A stretch of 64,000 bases of DNA from NCBI GenBank assembly GCA_021234535.1, contig CM037842.1, positions 12,646,010 through 12,710,009 of the forward strand, written 5' to 3'. The stretch comes from Stichopus chloronotus. Lineage: Eukaryota > Echinodermata > Holothuroidea > Aspidochirotida > Stichopodidae. The notes beneath the pieces were generated by a model. The model did no database searches. It saw nothing but the letters and a program-made list of their open reading frames with translations, and had not been told where the DNA came from. Shown one piece after another: positions 22,987 to 34,450 of this stretch (position 1 is its first letter; each line of letters starts with the position of its first letter). The position numbers and the translations under genes are program-made.

Positions 22987-25497
22987 CTAATTGAGGAAAT
23001 TACATGTAGCCAATATATTTAGCGATATTTTAACTTGTAGAATGGCATCTATGAAATCGAGCAGAAAACGTCTACCCAATTTATTTTATTAAGTGTGAAA
23101 TGGTCACACTTAAATTAAGCAGGAAATATCTAGAAGGTAAATGGCTTGTGAAATGGTTACTCAAAGTCTAGCAGAACACATTTAGCCATTTCATGATATT
23201 GTAACAAGGTCAAACTAACATTACGCAGAAAATATTTAGCGAAATGATTGAGTACTAAAACGGTTACAGGTATTTCTAGCAGATTATGTCTAGACAATTT
23301 ATTACATTGTTAGTTAGTCACCGTAAATATCTAGGTGAAAATATCAAGCAAAATAATTGGTTTAAAAATGGTTACCACGCAATCTAGCAGAACATATTCA
23401 GCCATTTCATGGTATTGTAAAATGGTCAGATTAAAATCTAGCAGAAAACATCTAGCAAAAAATTTACTACTGAAATGGTTACACTTATTTCTAGCAGAAT
23501 AGATCTAGCTAATATGCCACAATGTTAATTGGTAACATTTAACTCTAGCAGTAAACATCTAGCAAAACAATTGACTTGAAAAGTGGTTACTATAAAATCT
23601 AGCAGAACATATTTAGCCATTTCATGGAATGGTAAAATGGGTACATTAAATCTAGCAGAATATATATGGCAAAATATTTGACTACCAAAATGGTTACACG
23701 TATTTCTAGCAGAATATATCTAGCTAATATATCGCATTGTTTATTGGTAACATTCAATTCTAGCAGAAAATATCTAGCAAACTAATTGACTCGAAAAGTG
23801 GTTACTATAAAATCTAGCAGAACATATTTAGTCATTTCATGGAATGGTAAAATGGTTACATTAAATCTAGCAGAATATATCTGGCAAAATATTTGACTTC
23901 CAAAATAGTTTCTCGTTTTCTAGCAGAATATATCTAGCTAATATATCGCATTGTTTATTGGTAACATTCAATTCTAGCAGAAAATATCTAGCAAAATAAT
24001 TGACTCGTGGAATGGTTTCTCCAAATTTAGCAGACCATGTCTATCCAATTTATTCTTTCGAGAAACGGTTACACTAAACTCTAGTCGAAAGAATCTACCA
24101 AAGGTTTGACTTGTAAAATGGATACTCTAAAATCGAGCAGGAAAATCTAGCTAATTGTTTGACATGTGGAGTGGTTTCTATGAAATTTTGCAGAAAATTT
24201 CTCTTCAATTTTTCAATCCAATTTGTAATACTGTGCACTGGTAGAACGAAAATCCAGCGTAAAATGACAGGCAAAGTATTTGATGTATTAAGCAGATCAT
24301 ATTTAGTGGAAACATTTATATCATGTCTAGTAAAACTGTTCGCAGAACACGGACACTCTAGCAAACAAAGTGCTGATGAATTAGATACTGGACTTTGCCA
24401 CTTATATCAAGATACAAGAAGGCGGGAAGTTTAACAGCCGACTATTTCATCAAGGAAAACGAGAGAAAGTTTATTTCATAACGCCATTGCTCGAAATCTG
24501 TTCTCAGGAAAAGAAAGCCACATCCTTAATAAGAGATATGCAGTGCTTTCGCGGTAAACATACAGTACATCCATAGTTTTTAAACGGCGGGAATCATAGG
24601 ATCTGAAAAGGCGGTTGCTGAAGCTTCTTGCAACTAGTTTAATGTATAGCGCATACGACTCGAACATCTCAGCGGGTATAGTACATGCTATGCTAAGCTT
24701 GTTGGACAGGCAGCCTCGCTTCAAGTAAGTGAAGGTTTAGGCCTATTGTTCCACATTCCTATGCTACTGCTGAACAGCGAGTTTCCAAGATACATCAAGA
24801 ATTACAGAGATGTGAACGATGAAGAGAGATTAGTGGTTCAGTATTTCTAGGAGAGGAGTTTAAAATCTTGGAATACTGTCGAACTAGCCGATCAAAAGAA
24901 ATTCTGCGTGTTCACAAACATTCATTTATTCAGGCACGGAAAAGCGGTTTTTCAGCCTTTGATTGATTACTTGGTGAATTCTGCCGTGCGATTTCATGGA
25001 TTTAACTTTTATTCAATTGGACATAGCCTACTTATTATCACATATTTATGATGAAATATTTAACAAGGATTCTCCATGCAGTGTGCAGGTGAGTAAACTA
25101 TATTGTTTAAGTTCTTAATTTCTAACTTCTTTGTATTGTGGAAGATAAAAACTTAGTTTAAGAGTATCACATATAGTACAGTAGATCTTTTTGGCGAGTT
25201 TCGATATCATGCATTTACCCCGTCTACCAAACTGCCTTATTAAGTCATATAGGTAGAACTCTGTGTGTGTATATGCTTACATCATCCTTTCCATTATCGG
25301 TTAAAGCTTTCGGGTATAATTCTACAAATTTTAGAAGCTTTTCAATGCAATATCTTGCATGTTCACTACAATTACCACATATATACTTATACACAGATGT
25401 CCAGAAACATCATCAACATAGAAATCTTCTGTAAACCAGACCAAAGACTTCAGAGTTAAATCTGGCAAATTAATAATCATAAGAATAGTTTAATCAG
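22987..25497 (+). repeat. Array unit 3 (2511 bp)
   Basis: Monomer block about 22987-24190 and spacer to 25497. It is 211 bp longer than unit 2, matching one additional four-monomer block near 23820-24030. Confidence 0.8.
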
Positions 25498-27487
25498 CAA
25501 ATTGAGGAAAGTACATGTGGCCAATGTATTTAGCGATATTTTAACTTGTAGGATGGCATCTATGAAATCGAGCAGAAAACGTCTACCCAATTTATTGTAT
25601 TAAGTGTGAAATGGTCACACTTAAATTAAGCAGGAGATACCTAGAAGGTAAATGGCTTGTGAAATGGTTACTCAAAGTCTAGCAGAACCCATTTAGCCAT
25701 TTCATGATATTGTAACACGGTCAAAGTAACATTACGCAGAAAATATTTAGCAAAATGATTGAGTATTAAAACGGTTACAGGTATTTCTAGCAGAATGTAT
25801 CTAGACAATTTATTGCATTGTTAATTGGTCACCTTAAATATCTAAATATCTAGCAGAATATATCTAGCAAAATAATTGGTTTAAAAATGGTTACCACAAA
25901 ATCTAGCAGAACATATTTAGCTATTTCATGGTATTGTTAAATGGTCAGATTCAAATTTTGCAGAAAACATCTAGCAAAAAAATTACTACTAAAATGGTTA
26001 CACGTATTTCTAGCATAATAGATCTAGCTAATATACCACATTCTTAATTGGTAACATTCAACTCTAGCAGAAAACATCTAGCAAAACAATTGACTTGAAA
26101 AGTGGTTACTACAAAATCGAGCAGAACATATTTAGCCATTTCATGGAATGGTAAAATGGTTACATTAAATCTAGCAGAATATATCTGGCAAAATATTTGA
26201 CTACCAAAATGGTTACTCGTTTTCTAGCAGAATATATCTAGCTCATATATCACATTGTTAATTGGTAACATTCAGTTCTAGCAGAAAACATCTAGCAAAA
26301 CAATTGACTCGAAACGTGGTTACTATAAAATCTAGCAGAACATTTAGCCATTTCGTGGAATGGTGAAATGGTTACATTAAATCTAGAAGAATATATCTGG
26401 CAAAATATTTGGCTTCCAAAATGGTTACTCGTTTTCTAGCAGAATATATCTAGCTAATACATCGCATTGTTAATTGGTAACATTCAATTCTAGCAGAAAA
26501 TATCTAGCAAAATAATTGACTCGAAAAATGGTTACTACGAAATCTAGCAGACCATGTCTAACCCTTATATTCCATTGAGAAATGGTTACACTAAACTCTA
26601 GTCGAAAGAATCTACCACAGGTTTGACTTGTAAAATGGATACTCTAAAATCGAGCAGAAAAATCTAGCTAATTGTTTGACATGTGGAGTGGTTAGTATGA
26701 AATTTTGCAGAAAGTTTCTCTTCGATTTTTCAATCCAATTTGTAATACTGTGAACTGGTAGGACGAAAATCCAGCGTAAAATGACAGGCAAAGTATTTCA
26801 TCTATTAAGCAGATCGTATTTAGTGGAAACATATATCATGTCTAGTAAAGCTATTCGCAGAGCACGGACACTCTAGCAAACAAAATGCTGATGAATCAGA
26901 TACTGGACTTTGCCGCTTATATCAAGATACAAGAAGGCGGGAAGTTTAACAGCCGACTATTTCATCCAGGAAAACGAGAGAAAAGAAAGCCACATCCATA
27001 ATAAGAGATATGCAGTGCTTTCGCTGTAAACATACAGTACATCCATAGTTTTTAAACGGCGGGAATCATAGGATCTGAAAAGGCGGTTGCTGAAGCTTCT
27101 TGCAACTAGTGTAATGTATAACGCATATGACTCGAACATCTCAGCTGGTGTAGTACATGCTATGCTAATTCTTGTTAACAGAAAGCCTTGCTTCAATTAA
27201 GTTAAGGCTTATTGTTACAATTCCTACGCTACTGTTTAACAGCGAGTTTCAAAGATACATAAAGAATTACAGAGATGTGACGGATAAAGAGAGATTAATG
27301 GTTCAGTATTTCTAGGAGAGGAGTTTAAAATCTTGGAATCCTGTCGAACTAAGGGATCAAAAGAAATTGTCCGTGGTCACAAACATTCATTTATTCGGGC
27401 ATGGAGAAACGGTTAGTCAGTTTTGATTGGTTACTTGTGGAATTCTGTCTTGCGATTTCATGGATTTAACTTTTATTCAATTGGACA
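25498..27487 (+). repeat. Array unit 4, truncated (about 1990 bp)
   Basis: Monomer block about 25498-26710. The spacer is cut off after about 780 bp and has an internal deletion of roughly 45 bp near 26985 relative to units 2 and 3. Confidence 0.75.
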
Positions 27488-27665
27488 TGTATTGAGAGTG
27501 CAATACAATGAGAGTGCTTCTTATAGGGGCACTACCCACTATCACCCCCACAGGCGGTAACTTTGGGGAAATTGTCAAGGACAAAGATATTCAATCTGAA
27601 ACTCAGTACTTAATGCAACATATCTAATTTTCAGCACATTTTCAGCCGATTTTCAACCTGACACG
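27488..27665 (+). repeat. Dispersed repeat family A, single copy
   Basis: Contains ACTACCCACTATCACCCCCA, AAATTGTCAAGGA, and TTAATGCAACATATCTAATT, in the same order as at 17 kb. It abuts the broken end of the nested array. Confidence 0.6.
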
Positions 27666-28916
27666 GTATTACGTATACCATTCACAAACACTAAACGTAC
27701 CTATATACCTCCTAGAATATTGTGCTTGGTCGGGTAACTAAAGTTTCAAGTTGTAGCTAGAAATGGTTGCACGAAAAAAAATAATTACAAAAATAAATAA
27801 AATACTTATATTTAGTTTGTATTTAGAACTCTGTATAAAATAGATTTCTTTTTCTTCTTTTTTTTTTGAGAAGGGAATTCTTAATTGAAATTGGATTACT
27901 TAGCCATGCAGATAGTATCTTAGATTTTTACACTGCGCAAACAAAAAAGCCGCTCAAAAAATATCTCACTTACACTTTCACGATAATTCACAGCACACTG
28001 AAGCAGAGCGATAGTACAAGACTGCAACTCAGTCATCCACTCTCTCATTCTAACATAGAATTTTTTTAAAAATGTTTTTCTTTTCTTTTTTACCTTTGAC
28101 AATATTTCTCATAATGTTTAAAAACTGCGACTTCAACCCCCATGGTTACATGCTCTGTTAAAGTACCTCCAATTAAAATAGTACATTCCTTGTTTTAAAA
28201 TGATAATTAAGGTGGAATTAACATTACCTATATATGGGGTTTTCCATCAATTGTCTGACCGATAACAAGAAAATAATATTTCTTAGGCTAACAAAGAAAG
28301 TGGTCTGCTTTGTTTTTAATTTTCGCAAAACAATTCATTTCAAGACTGAGTTTTAGGTAGGACCAAGGTATTCAGTATGTCTTCAATGCGGATAGATTAT
28401 TAGTGCTGACAATTATAGTTAAGGTAGATGGGTTAAGGGTGAGGTTGAATCACAAAATCAGGTTCAACGTGCCTAGGCGACAATGAGAGCAGTGGTAGTT
28501 TCAAATGAAAATTTTCCTGTTACAAAACAACCAATTTTACTCTCCTTTTTTTTATGTATTGAGTAACTGCATTGTAACTTGCCATGTAGTATCGATATAT
28601 CATTCAGGTGTTAGAGGCTAGAACGCCGTTAGATTTATCAGACTGTACAAACTTTGCAGAATAAGCATGCCTCCTCATCACTACAATTTTGATTAAAAGC
28701 TAAGCAAGGTTTGTTTCAAAGGATGTGTTTGAAGCATTGTATTCTTCAAGAATGGTTTTGCAAGGAAGCATAAAGTATGTAGTTAGTAAACATAAAGAAT
28801 GTTAGTAAAGTATGTATACTATAGTAAAATGTAGTTCTATTGACGATCAGAGCCTTTGCGAACTGGGGTTTGGGAGTGTGGGAGTGTCGCACCGCTCCGC
28901 TGGTAATTATCAGGTC
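27666..28916. other. No gene seen
   Basis: AT-rich, with A and T homopolymers and no exon supported. Confidence 0.5.
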
Positions 28917-29125
28917 GACGATAGTCGGAAAATCTGAAGTCTCTGTTCAACTTTTCATATCTCAATCTAGCTGATTTTAGGACATAAAAAGTGCCAACTA
29001 TTGCACCACATTGTGTTTAAGATTATCTGGTAAATCTGGTAATTGAAACGTCTCTCAATGAATTTGAAATATCTTTGAATTTCTCATATTTAAATTTAGG
29101 GACGACGATAGTCGGAAAATCTGAA
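28917..29125 (+). repeat. Direct repeat pair 187 bp apart
   Basis: A 22-bp identical segment beginning GACGATAGTCGGAAAATCTG occurs at 28917 and at 29104. The sequences after both copies (AGTCTAGC/CAATCTAGC, TTTGAAATATCT) suggest a diverged tandem duplication. Confidence 0.55.
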
Positions 29126-29399
29126 ATAACAATTGGATTTTTTCTTGTTTCAGTCTAGCATACTTTCTGACTTCCAATATCGAACCTGATTGCCTCTAAA
29201 GTTACCTGATAGATTTGAAATATCTCAAAAAGACGTTGCCTACACCTCCGACCCCCCCCCCCCCCCCTTAATACCCTCAAAAAGATTTTTCCAACAAGAA
29301 AAAAAATGATAAAGAAAACAAAAGTCGTTAGAAAGTAAAAGCTGTTCAATTACCTTTACTGAAAATTCCACAGTTTAAAGATCATAAATTAGAGCAATC

Positions 29400-29625
29400 C
29401 AGATTATTACCATTTTCCAAAGGATCATGTTTTCTCTTTCATTGAGAAATCCCAGAGACATGAGGTTGCTATTTCATGGCTCGGTACATATAGCCCAGGA
29501 CACCCGAGAAGTTCCGTTTGCGGCCATTGTGGGGCTTGTAAGGCCAGAAAAATTCTATTACCCTCCGCACCAACCAATAGTGGTGCTTCACTTTGTCCTG
29601 CCCGCCATGTGCTCACAAAAGTGCT
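29400..29625 (-). repeat. Dispersed repeat family B, copy 2 (partial)
   Basis: Aligns with the family B core in reverse orientation. It includes the hairpin GCACCA (29567-29572), loop ACCAATAG, TGGTGC (29581-29586). Confidence 0.5.
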
Positions 29626-29796
29626 AGGCTCTCAGACCACACCCCACCCCTGCTGACAACTCTGGACATGAGCCTCATATGTTATATCAATGACGTATAG
29701 ACAATACGTACCCCCCCCCCCAATCATCAGACGCTGACGGTACCTTAATAATTTGTGTTTACATTCTTCTTACCTTCACCTTCTGGATACCCGACA

Positions 29797-29866
29797 ATAC
29801 TTGTTGTTGTTGCTGCTGTTGTTTTTGTTGTTGTTGTTGTTTTTGTTGTTGTTGTTGTTGTTTTTA
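29797..29866 (+). repeat. (TTG)n microsatellite
   Basis: An interrupted TTG/GTT trinucleotide run with TGCTGC and T-run interruptions. The Leu-rich frame through it is an artefact. Confidence 0.85.
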
Positions 29867-30579
29867 AACTTCGGTGAGAACCCTAAACCACCATATGCGA
29901 GACCGGGACGTTTCCTGTGGGGGAGCTACCACGTGGTCTTGAAGAAGTCCCCCCCCCCCTCCCGACTGAAATGGATTACCGACGCCCTCTTCAGTATTTC
30001 AGAAAAGAGAAAGTAAATAGAAAAAGATAAGGATGATGAAAAGAGAAGGTAAAGAAAATGCATGTTTGAGAACTTCAGTGCCCTCTACATCCATTGAATG
30101 ATGATGGTATTGCCAATTTCCAGCCTTCAAATTCAAGCAAATATTTTTATGAATCATGCAATATTTTATCAGACTTTTACAGAGGGGAAACTCCCATACG
30201 AGACTAATTCTTCATCAAACAGATATTGACTGTACCACTTTTTGAGGCTTACTTTCTGAGCATGGGAATGCGATTTGTGACAATGTAGGGGTGGCTGGCT
30301 ATTTTCTCTGGTACGCGGCGCACCAAACTAAACGATGCCAGCGCCTCTCTAAGACAGTCTTCACACAATTGTCAGTTCACTCCAAATCAAAACTTCTTAC
30401 TGCGCCCATGCAACTTGGGCATACTACGTATTTCTATATCACACTGTACCACACTCGTTGATGTCCCCTCATCCATGTCCTAGGATCCGTAAGGAAACAA
30501 ATCTACTCACAGTGGCCCGCTTAATACCTCTTGAAACCCTGCAAGCAATCACTGTATCTGCACTGCCCTATGGGACTAA
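29867..30579. other. No gene seen
   Basis: Between the TTG microsatellite and the MITE, mixed sequence with a C-run at about 29950. No exon is supported. Confidence 0.45.
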
Positions 30580-30994
30580 AGGCGCGTTCACACTACAACG
30601 ATATCGGATCGGATTACGATCCGATTTTTTATAATTTTAGGAAATATCTTCTCCATCTCTGATCGGAAAGAATCACAAATTTGTCAACTTGTGTAAATAT
30701 ATGATTTGTACCAGAGGACTACGAAAATGAACTGTTATCTAATTATTTAGTGACGTCACACCGACAGAAGGCTTTTATCGGACACTCGTGGTCCGATAAA
30801 AGCTGTCTGTAGGTGTGACGTCACGAAATAATTAGTATAAATTTAATTTTCTTAGCCATACGATAAAAATCATTTATTTACACAAGTTGGCAAATTTTTA
30901 GTTCTTTCCGATCAGAGATGGAGAAGATATTTACCAAAAACGAAAAAAATCGGATCGTAATCCGATCCGATATCGTTGTAGTGTGAACTCGCCT
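30580..30994. mobile_element. Full-length palindromic MITE (PIF/Harbinger-like)
   Basis: A 415-bp element is flanked by TAA on both sides (30577-30579 and 30995-30997), like the 3-bp TWA duplication of PIF/Harbinger elements. Its termini are AGGCGCGTTCACACTACAAC and the near-exact reverse complement. The two arms of about 200 bp pair almost throughout, meeting at CTTTTATCGGAC/GTCCGATAAAAG around 30771-30802. Each arm carries TGACGTCA (30751-30758 and 30816-30823), the CRE palindrome. No transposase is encoded. Confidence 0.85.
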
Positions 30995-30999
30995 TAAAG

Positions 31000-31320
31000 A
31001 TATGTACACCTCATCCAAATATTTGCCAAGTGATCCAAGAATATGAAAGAGGATGCAGATTTATTATTCTTCCACCATCTCAAGCCATCTGGTATGTATT
31101 AGCATTTTCCTGGATTTACTTTTCTGTCATTAAATGGAGTATTTGCAAACATAAGATCCCTGTTTCAAAACTGTGCATGTGGAGTTTATAACACCCAGGA
31201 AGCGCCTTTTTCGGACATCTGGGGAGTTTGAATATTTTTATTGCACTCTTCGCGCCAACCGATGTGGCGCTTAGATGTCCCATAGCCAGCCAGGGATAAG
31301 TTGCCGTTGTCCCCCTGTCC
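31000..31320 (-). repeat. Dispersed repeat family B, copy 3
   Basis: Reverse-orientation copy. AAATATTTGCCAAGTGATCCAA and CATATTC/ATGAAAGAGGATGCA match the tail of the 49.9-kb copy. The hairpin is GCGCCA (31252-31257), loop ACCGATG, TGGCGC (31265-31270). Confidence 0.6.
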
Positions 31321-33960
31321 GTGTCTACCACTGTTCACCACGGGTGTGGAAGACCGATAGAAAAAAAAATACTAATAAACATGTGCCCCCACCGCCCAGG
31401 TGTGACTTACAGGCAATCATTCTTCAAAGATAATAACAAACGTAATAATGAATATTTTGTTGTCTGTAACTTCATTTTTTTTTCTCTAAAATCCCAAACA
31501 TGTCATCTTTAGTTACACTTTGCAGGCCTGTCAAAACTTCTGCTACTTCATCATCAAAGAAATGTTACTCTGTATTGCTGAGAGATGAGAGACGAATGCA
31601 ATTAGATTTTGAGAAAAGCCATATATGTTATTCGCAGTTTGTGGTTTGGTTTGAACAAATCATCAACATGCACGTAACGGAACATTGACGTTAAAAGAAA
31701 AGATTTGGTACGACGCGCATTAAGCACCAGCGCGTTCACGGAAGGGTGGGGGGTAGTAGATATGAAGGGTCGAGCCTTTCGAATACCCTACCGTTGGCCT
31801 CCCATCTTTTCACCAGCTAGTGAAGTAATTGCATTCTAAGTTTACTGCATTCGAAAGACAACATTCAAGGTTGTTTACTCATCGAACTGGCTAAACTGTC
31901 TGACTGTGTGAACATCACTCAAAGGAATTTCACAGCAAAGTTAGAACATAAATTAAGCTAGCTATTGCTTTTTGTTGTTGCTCTGTTGAATACGAAATAG
32001 CAGTCGTAAAACGTGATTAGCAAAGCTAAAGAGTTCGAGAAGTATGTTCAAATATGCTGTAGCTGCCGTGGGCTCTACAAACTAAAGATAAATTCACGAT
32101 GACAAGATGTTGACATAGTATGACCGGAGATCGGAACAAAACGAGACAAAGCACAACAAATGATTGTTAATTTCTAAGAACTAAGTGTCCATCAAAATGC
32201 TAAGTTAAAGATATATACACAAAGCAATTTTTAATGTTAAATAAATGTGTTAAGTTTCAGTACAGAATATTGTAAGCAGTCGTTGAGATAAAACATCGCC
32301 AAGTAAGCTCATGTCTGTCAAAATATTTATAAGTCTATTTAGTTCAAAAGACTATTGTATAAAGTTGTTACCCCGTGAAGGAAAACATCGCCAAAGAGAA
32401 GCAGTGTTGACACATTAAGCTTGTTTGCTAGAATAAGACAGAACAAGTTTTCGTGTTTAATTTAAATGTCCCCAAATAATTTAAGTTGCAGTAAAGAATA
32501 TTGTATAAAGTTACTACCCAGTGAAAAAAAAAAAACATCCTTGTGTTTGCCAAAATAAGTTTTAAGCTTCCCAAAATAAAGTTATGATTCCCCCAAAAAT
32601 ACTTTATGAGTATTAAAATTGCTCTCCCCATTTACCACCGTCTTGGTAATCATTATCACCTTGGGACTAAAGCTGAAATTAAATCGAAGCTACTGTTTGT
32701 TACCTGAGGCAGCTCAAGTGACGAATGAACAGCAGGTGGGGCAAAGTATAAAATCCCCATGAACTGACGTCTTAAATAAATAAGATAGCCCCACAAAAGA
32801 AGAACAGTTAAGAAGGCGTCTGGGTTTGGCTTTTGGGGGAAGGGATGAGATAGGAAACCTTCCCGGTGATCATGGACATCAACGAGCAAAGACAAACCGG
32901 TGAAATATTGGCAAATTTGACCCCTATCTCGAGCCCCCTTGGAGGGTCCTCCCATGCAAAAGACAGCATTGAAACTCGTGAATGGATTTTAAAATATCGT
33001 AATGCCGGTTAGGTCTGAAGGGGATCTCTTCCGGAACAGATGGAAGGTGTCAGAGAGGCCTGCAATGAGCTACGACCAATGAGATCGCATCTAATCCCCC
33101 TCGCTACTGGTCTACATATAAAACATGAGAGGAAGTCAGCACAAAAGGAAGTCAGCACAAGTCAGCACAATTTGACCCTAAATTAAAGGCAAAACAAGAA
33201 CGAGGCAGAGCATACCCTGGAACCCAAAAGATACCAAATAGTTTTTAATTATTCATCAATATGTGCATGTTCAATACTGCGTCAACTGATTTCACAAGTT
33301 TTCAAATTAAAGCAGGATGTGCTGTTATTCCTGCATTTTCCAAAGTTCACCAAAGGACTTCTTACAGTTGCAGAAAGTGTAAAAACTCCTGTACAGAGGT
33401 ATATTTGTTCAACTATAGCCTAATTTGCAAACAAACGCATAGGAGTTGTCGCTGTAGCATTGTCCACATGGAAATGTCACACAGGGTCTAGCTCCGCTAA
33501 CTTTTTAGCCCCCAAAAAGGTCACTCTTGTTTCTACCGTAAGTAATACTCTAAACAATTAAACTTTATATGAAGGAAATGTGGTATAGCATGCTATTACA
33601 GAAAATGATGGAAGATCAACAGGAAAGGCTATTTTTATGTCTTCAAACAGCACATCCTATACTTTAATTGCATCTTATGACAGACACGGAGCACCACTCC
33701 AGTACCAAAGGCGGATATGAAGGGAATTGAACATAACAAGTCACATTTAGTACTATCTAAGCTCGGCCCCATCATGGGCTGGTACCGAGCGTACAAGAGA
33801 AATTTAGGCTGTAGACAAACCCCAAAGATAATCGGAAAGCACACTATCCAAGTTTTTTTTTTTTTTTTCAGCTGTGTTCAAACAGCCTTGAAAACAAGCC
33901 TCAATGATGTATGTAAAATGGTTAACATATATCCTACAACAAAAACCCCAAGTATATTGC
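31321..33960. other. No gene supported
   Basis: Short frames only. Weak repetition of ATTGTATAAAGTT..TACCC and AACATCGCCAA occurs at 32270-32560, and a short AAGTCAGCACA triplication lies at about 33133-33170. Confidence 0.45.
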
Positions 33961-34185
33961 GTTAGAATGTTGATTTGTTAGCCAAAGGTTGAGTTGAAAA
34001 TCAGATATGTTGCATTATGTTCTGAGTTAGAGGTTGAACATCTTTTTCCTCCACAATTTCCCCCAAGGTTACAGCCTGTGGGATGATAGTGAATGATTAC
34101 CCGTAGCATCAGCACCCACATTATAATGCGTTTCCATGTTGATTTGTTAGCCAAAACTGGTGTTGAAATTCCTGTATGTCGCCAA
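33961..34185 (-). repeat. Dispersed repeat family A, inverted copy
   Basis: Contains GTTGATTTGTTAGCCAAA twice (33969, 34137), TTGAAAATCAGATATGTTGC and CACAATTTCCCCCAAGGTTA. These are the reverse complements of the family A words at 17 kb. Confidence 0.6.
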
Positions 34186-34234
34186 AATCTCTTTTTGCTG
34201 TTTTCCACGATTAATTAATAGAATGGCAATTACG

Positions 34235-34243
34235 CACTTCCGT
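34235..34243 (-). promoter_or_regulatory. Candidate ETS/GABP site
   Basis: The minus strand reads ACGGAAGTG, matching the GABP-type ETS consensus around GGAAGTG. Its position 4.9 kb upstream of the GABPA start makes it only a candidate. Confidence 0.25.
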
Positions 34244-34441
34244 AATGATGAAATGTTTAACCTTGCGGTTTTTGTTTGCTGCTATTGTTCGCTAGCTTCT
34301 ACCGAATATATAATACAGTGACATTATGTTTTGTACTTGCGGTAAGCCTGTATCATCACTAGGCCAAGTGAGTGAGTATACATTACAGCGTATGACATTA
34401 CTGGATGGCCTGGGCGATCGAGAGAAAAGGTATTTGACGGT

Positions 34442-34450
34442 ATTTCCGGT
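34442..34450 (-). promoter_or_regulatory. Candidate ETS site
   Basis: The minus strand reads ACCGGAAAT, an ETS core, 200 bp from the site at 34235. Confidence 0.2.

Larger units (their letters stand above)
18891..27487 (+). repeat. Nested higher-order tandem array
   Basis: Four tandem units begin at 18891, 20687, 22987 and 25498, each with AAATT.AGGAAA.TACATGT. Each unit holds a block of 54-bp monomers (typical words CTAGCAGAAAATATCTAGCA and AAATGGTTACA), then a non-satellite spacer of about 1.3 kb. Within the blocks four monomer types alternate to make a repeat of about 215 bp: GAACATATT recurs at 23390, 23605 and 23820. The spacer anchor CCAGCGTAAAATGACAGG lies at 19448, 21741, 24254 and 26771. 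The array ends abruptly at about 27487, inside the fourth spacer. No conserved open frame was found. Confidence 0.9.

Noticed and set aside
19691..27196. Similar minus-strand frames in all four array spacers (19691-19912, 22006-22212, 24476-24724, 26957-27196)
   Set aside because: They persist because the spacers are copies. A 5-bp indel shifts the frame between copies, so coding constraint is not supported.
18891..27487. CRISPR-like interpretation of regularly spaced repeats
   Set aside because: Monomers are contiguous, with no unique spacers of constant length, and the genome is eukaryotic.
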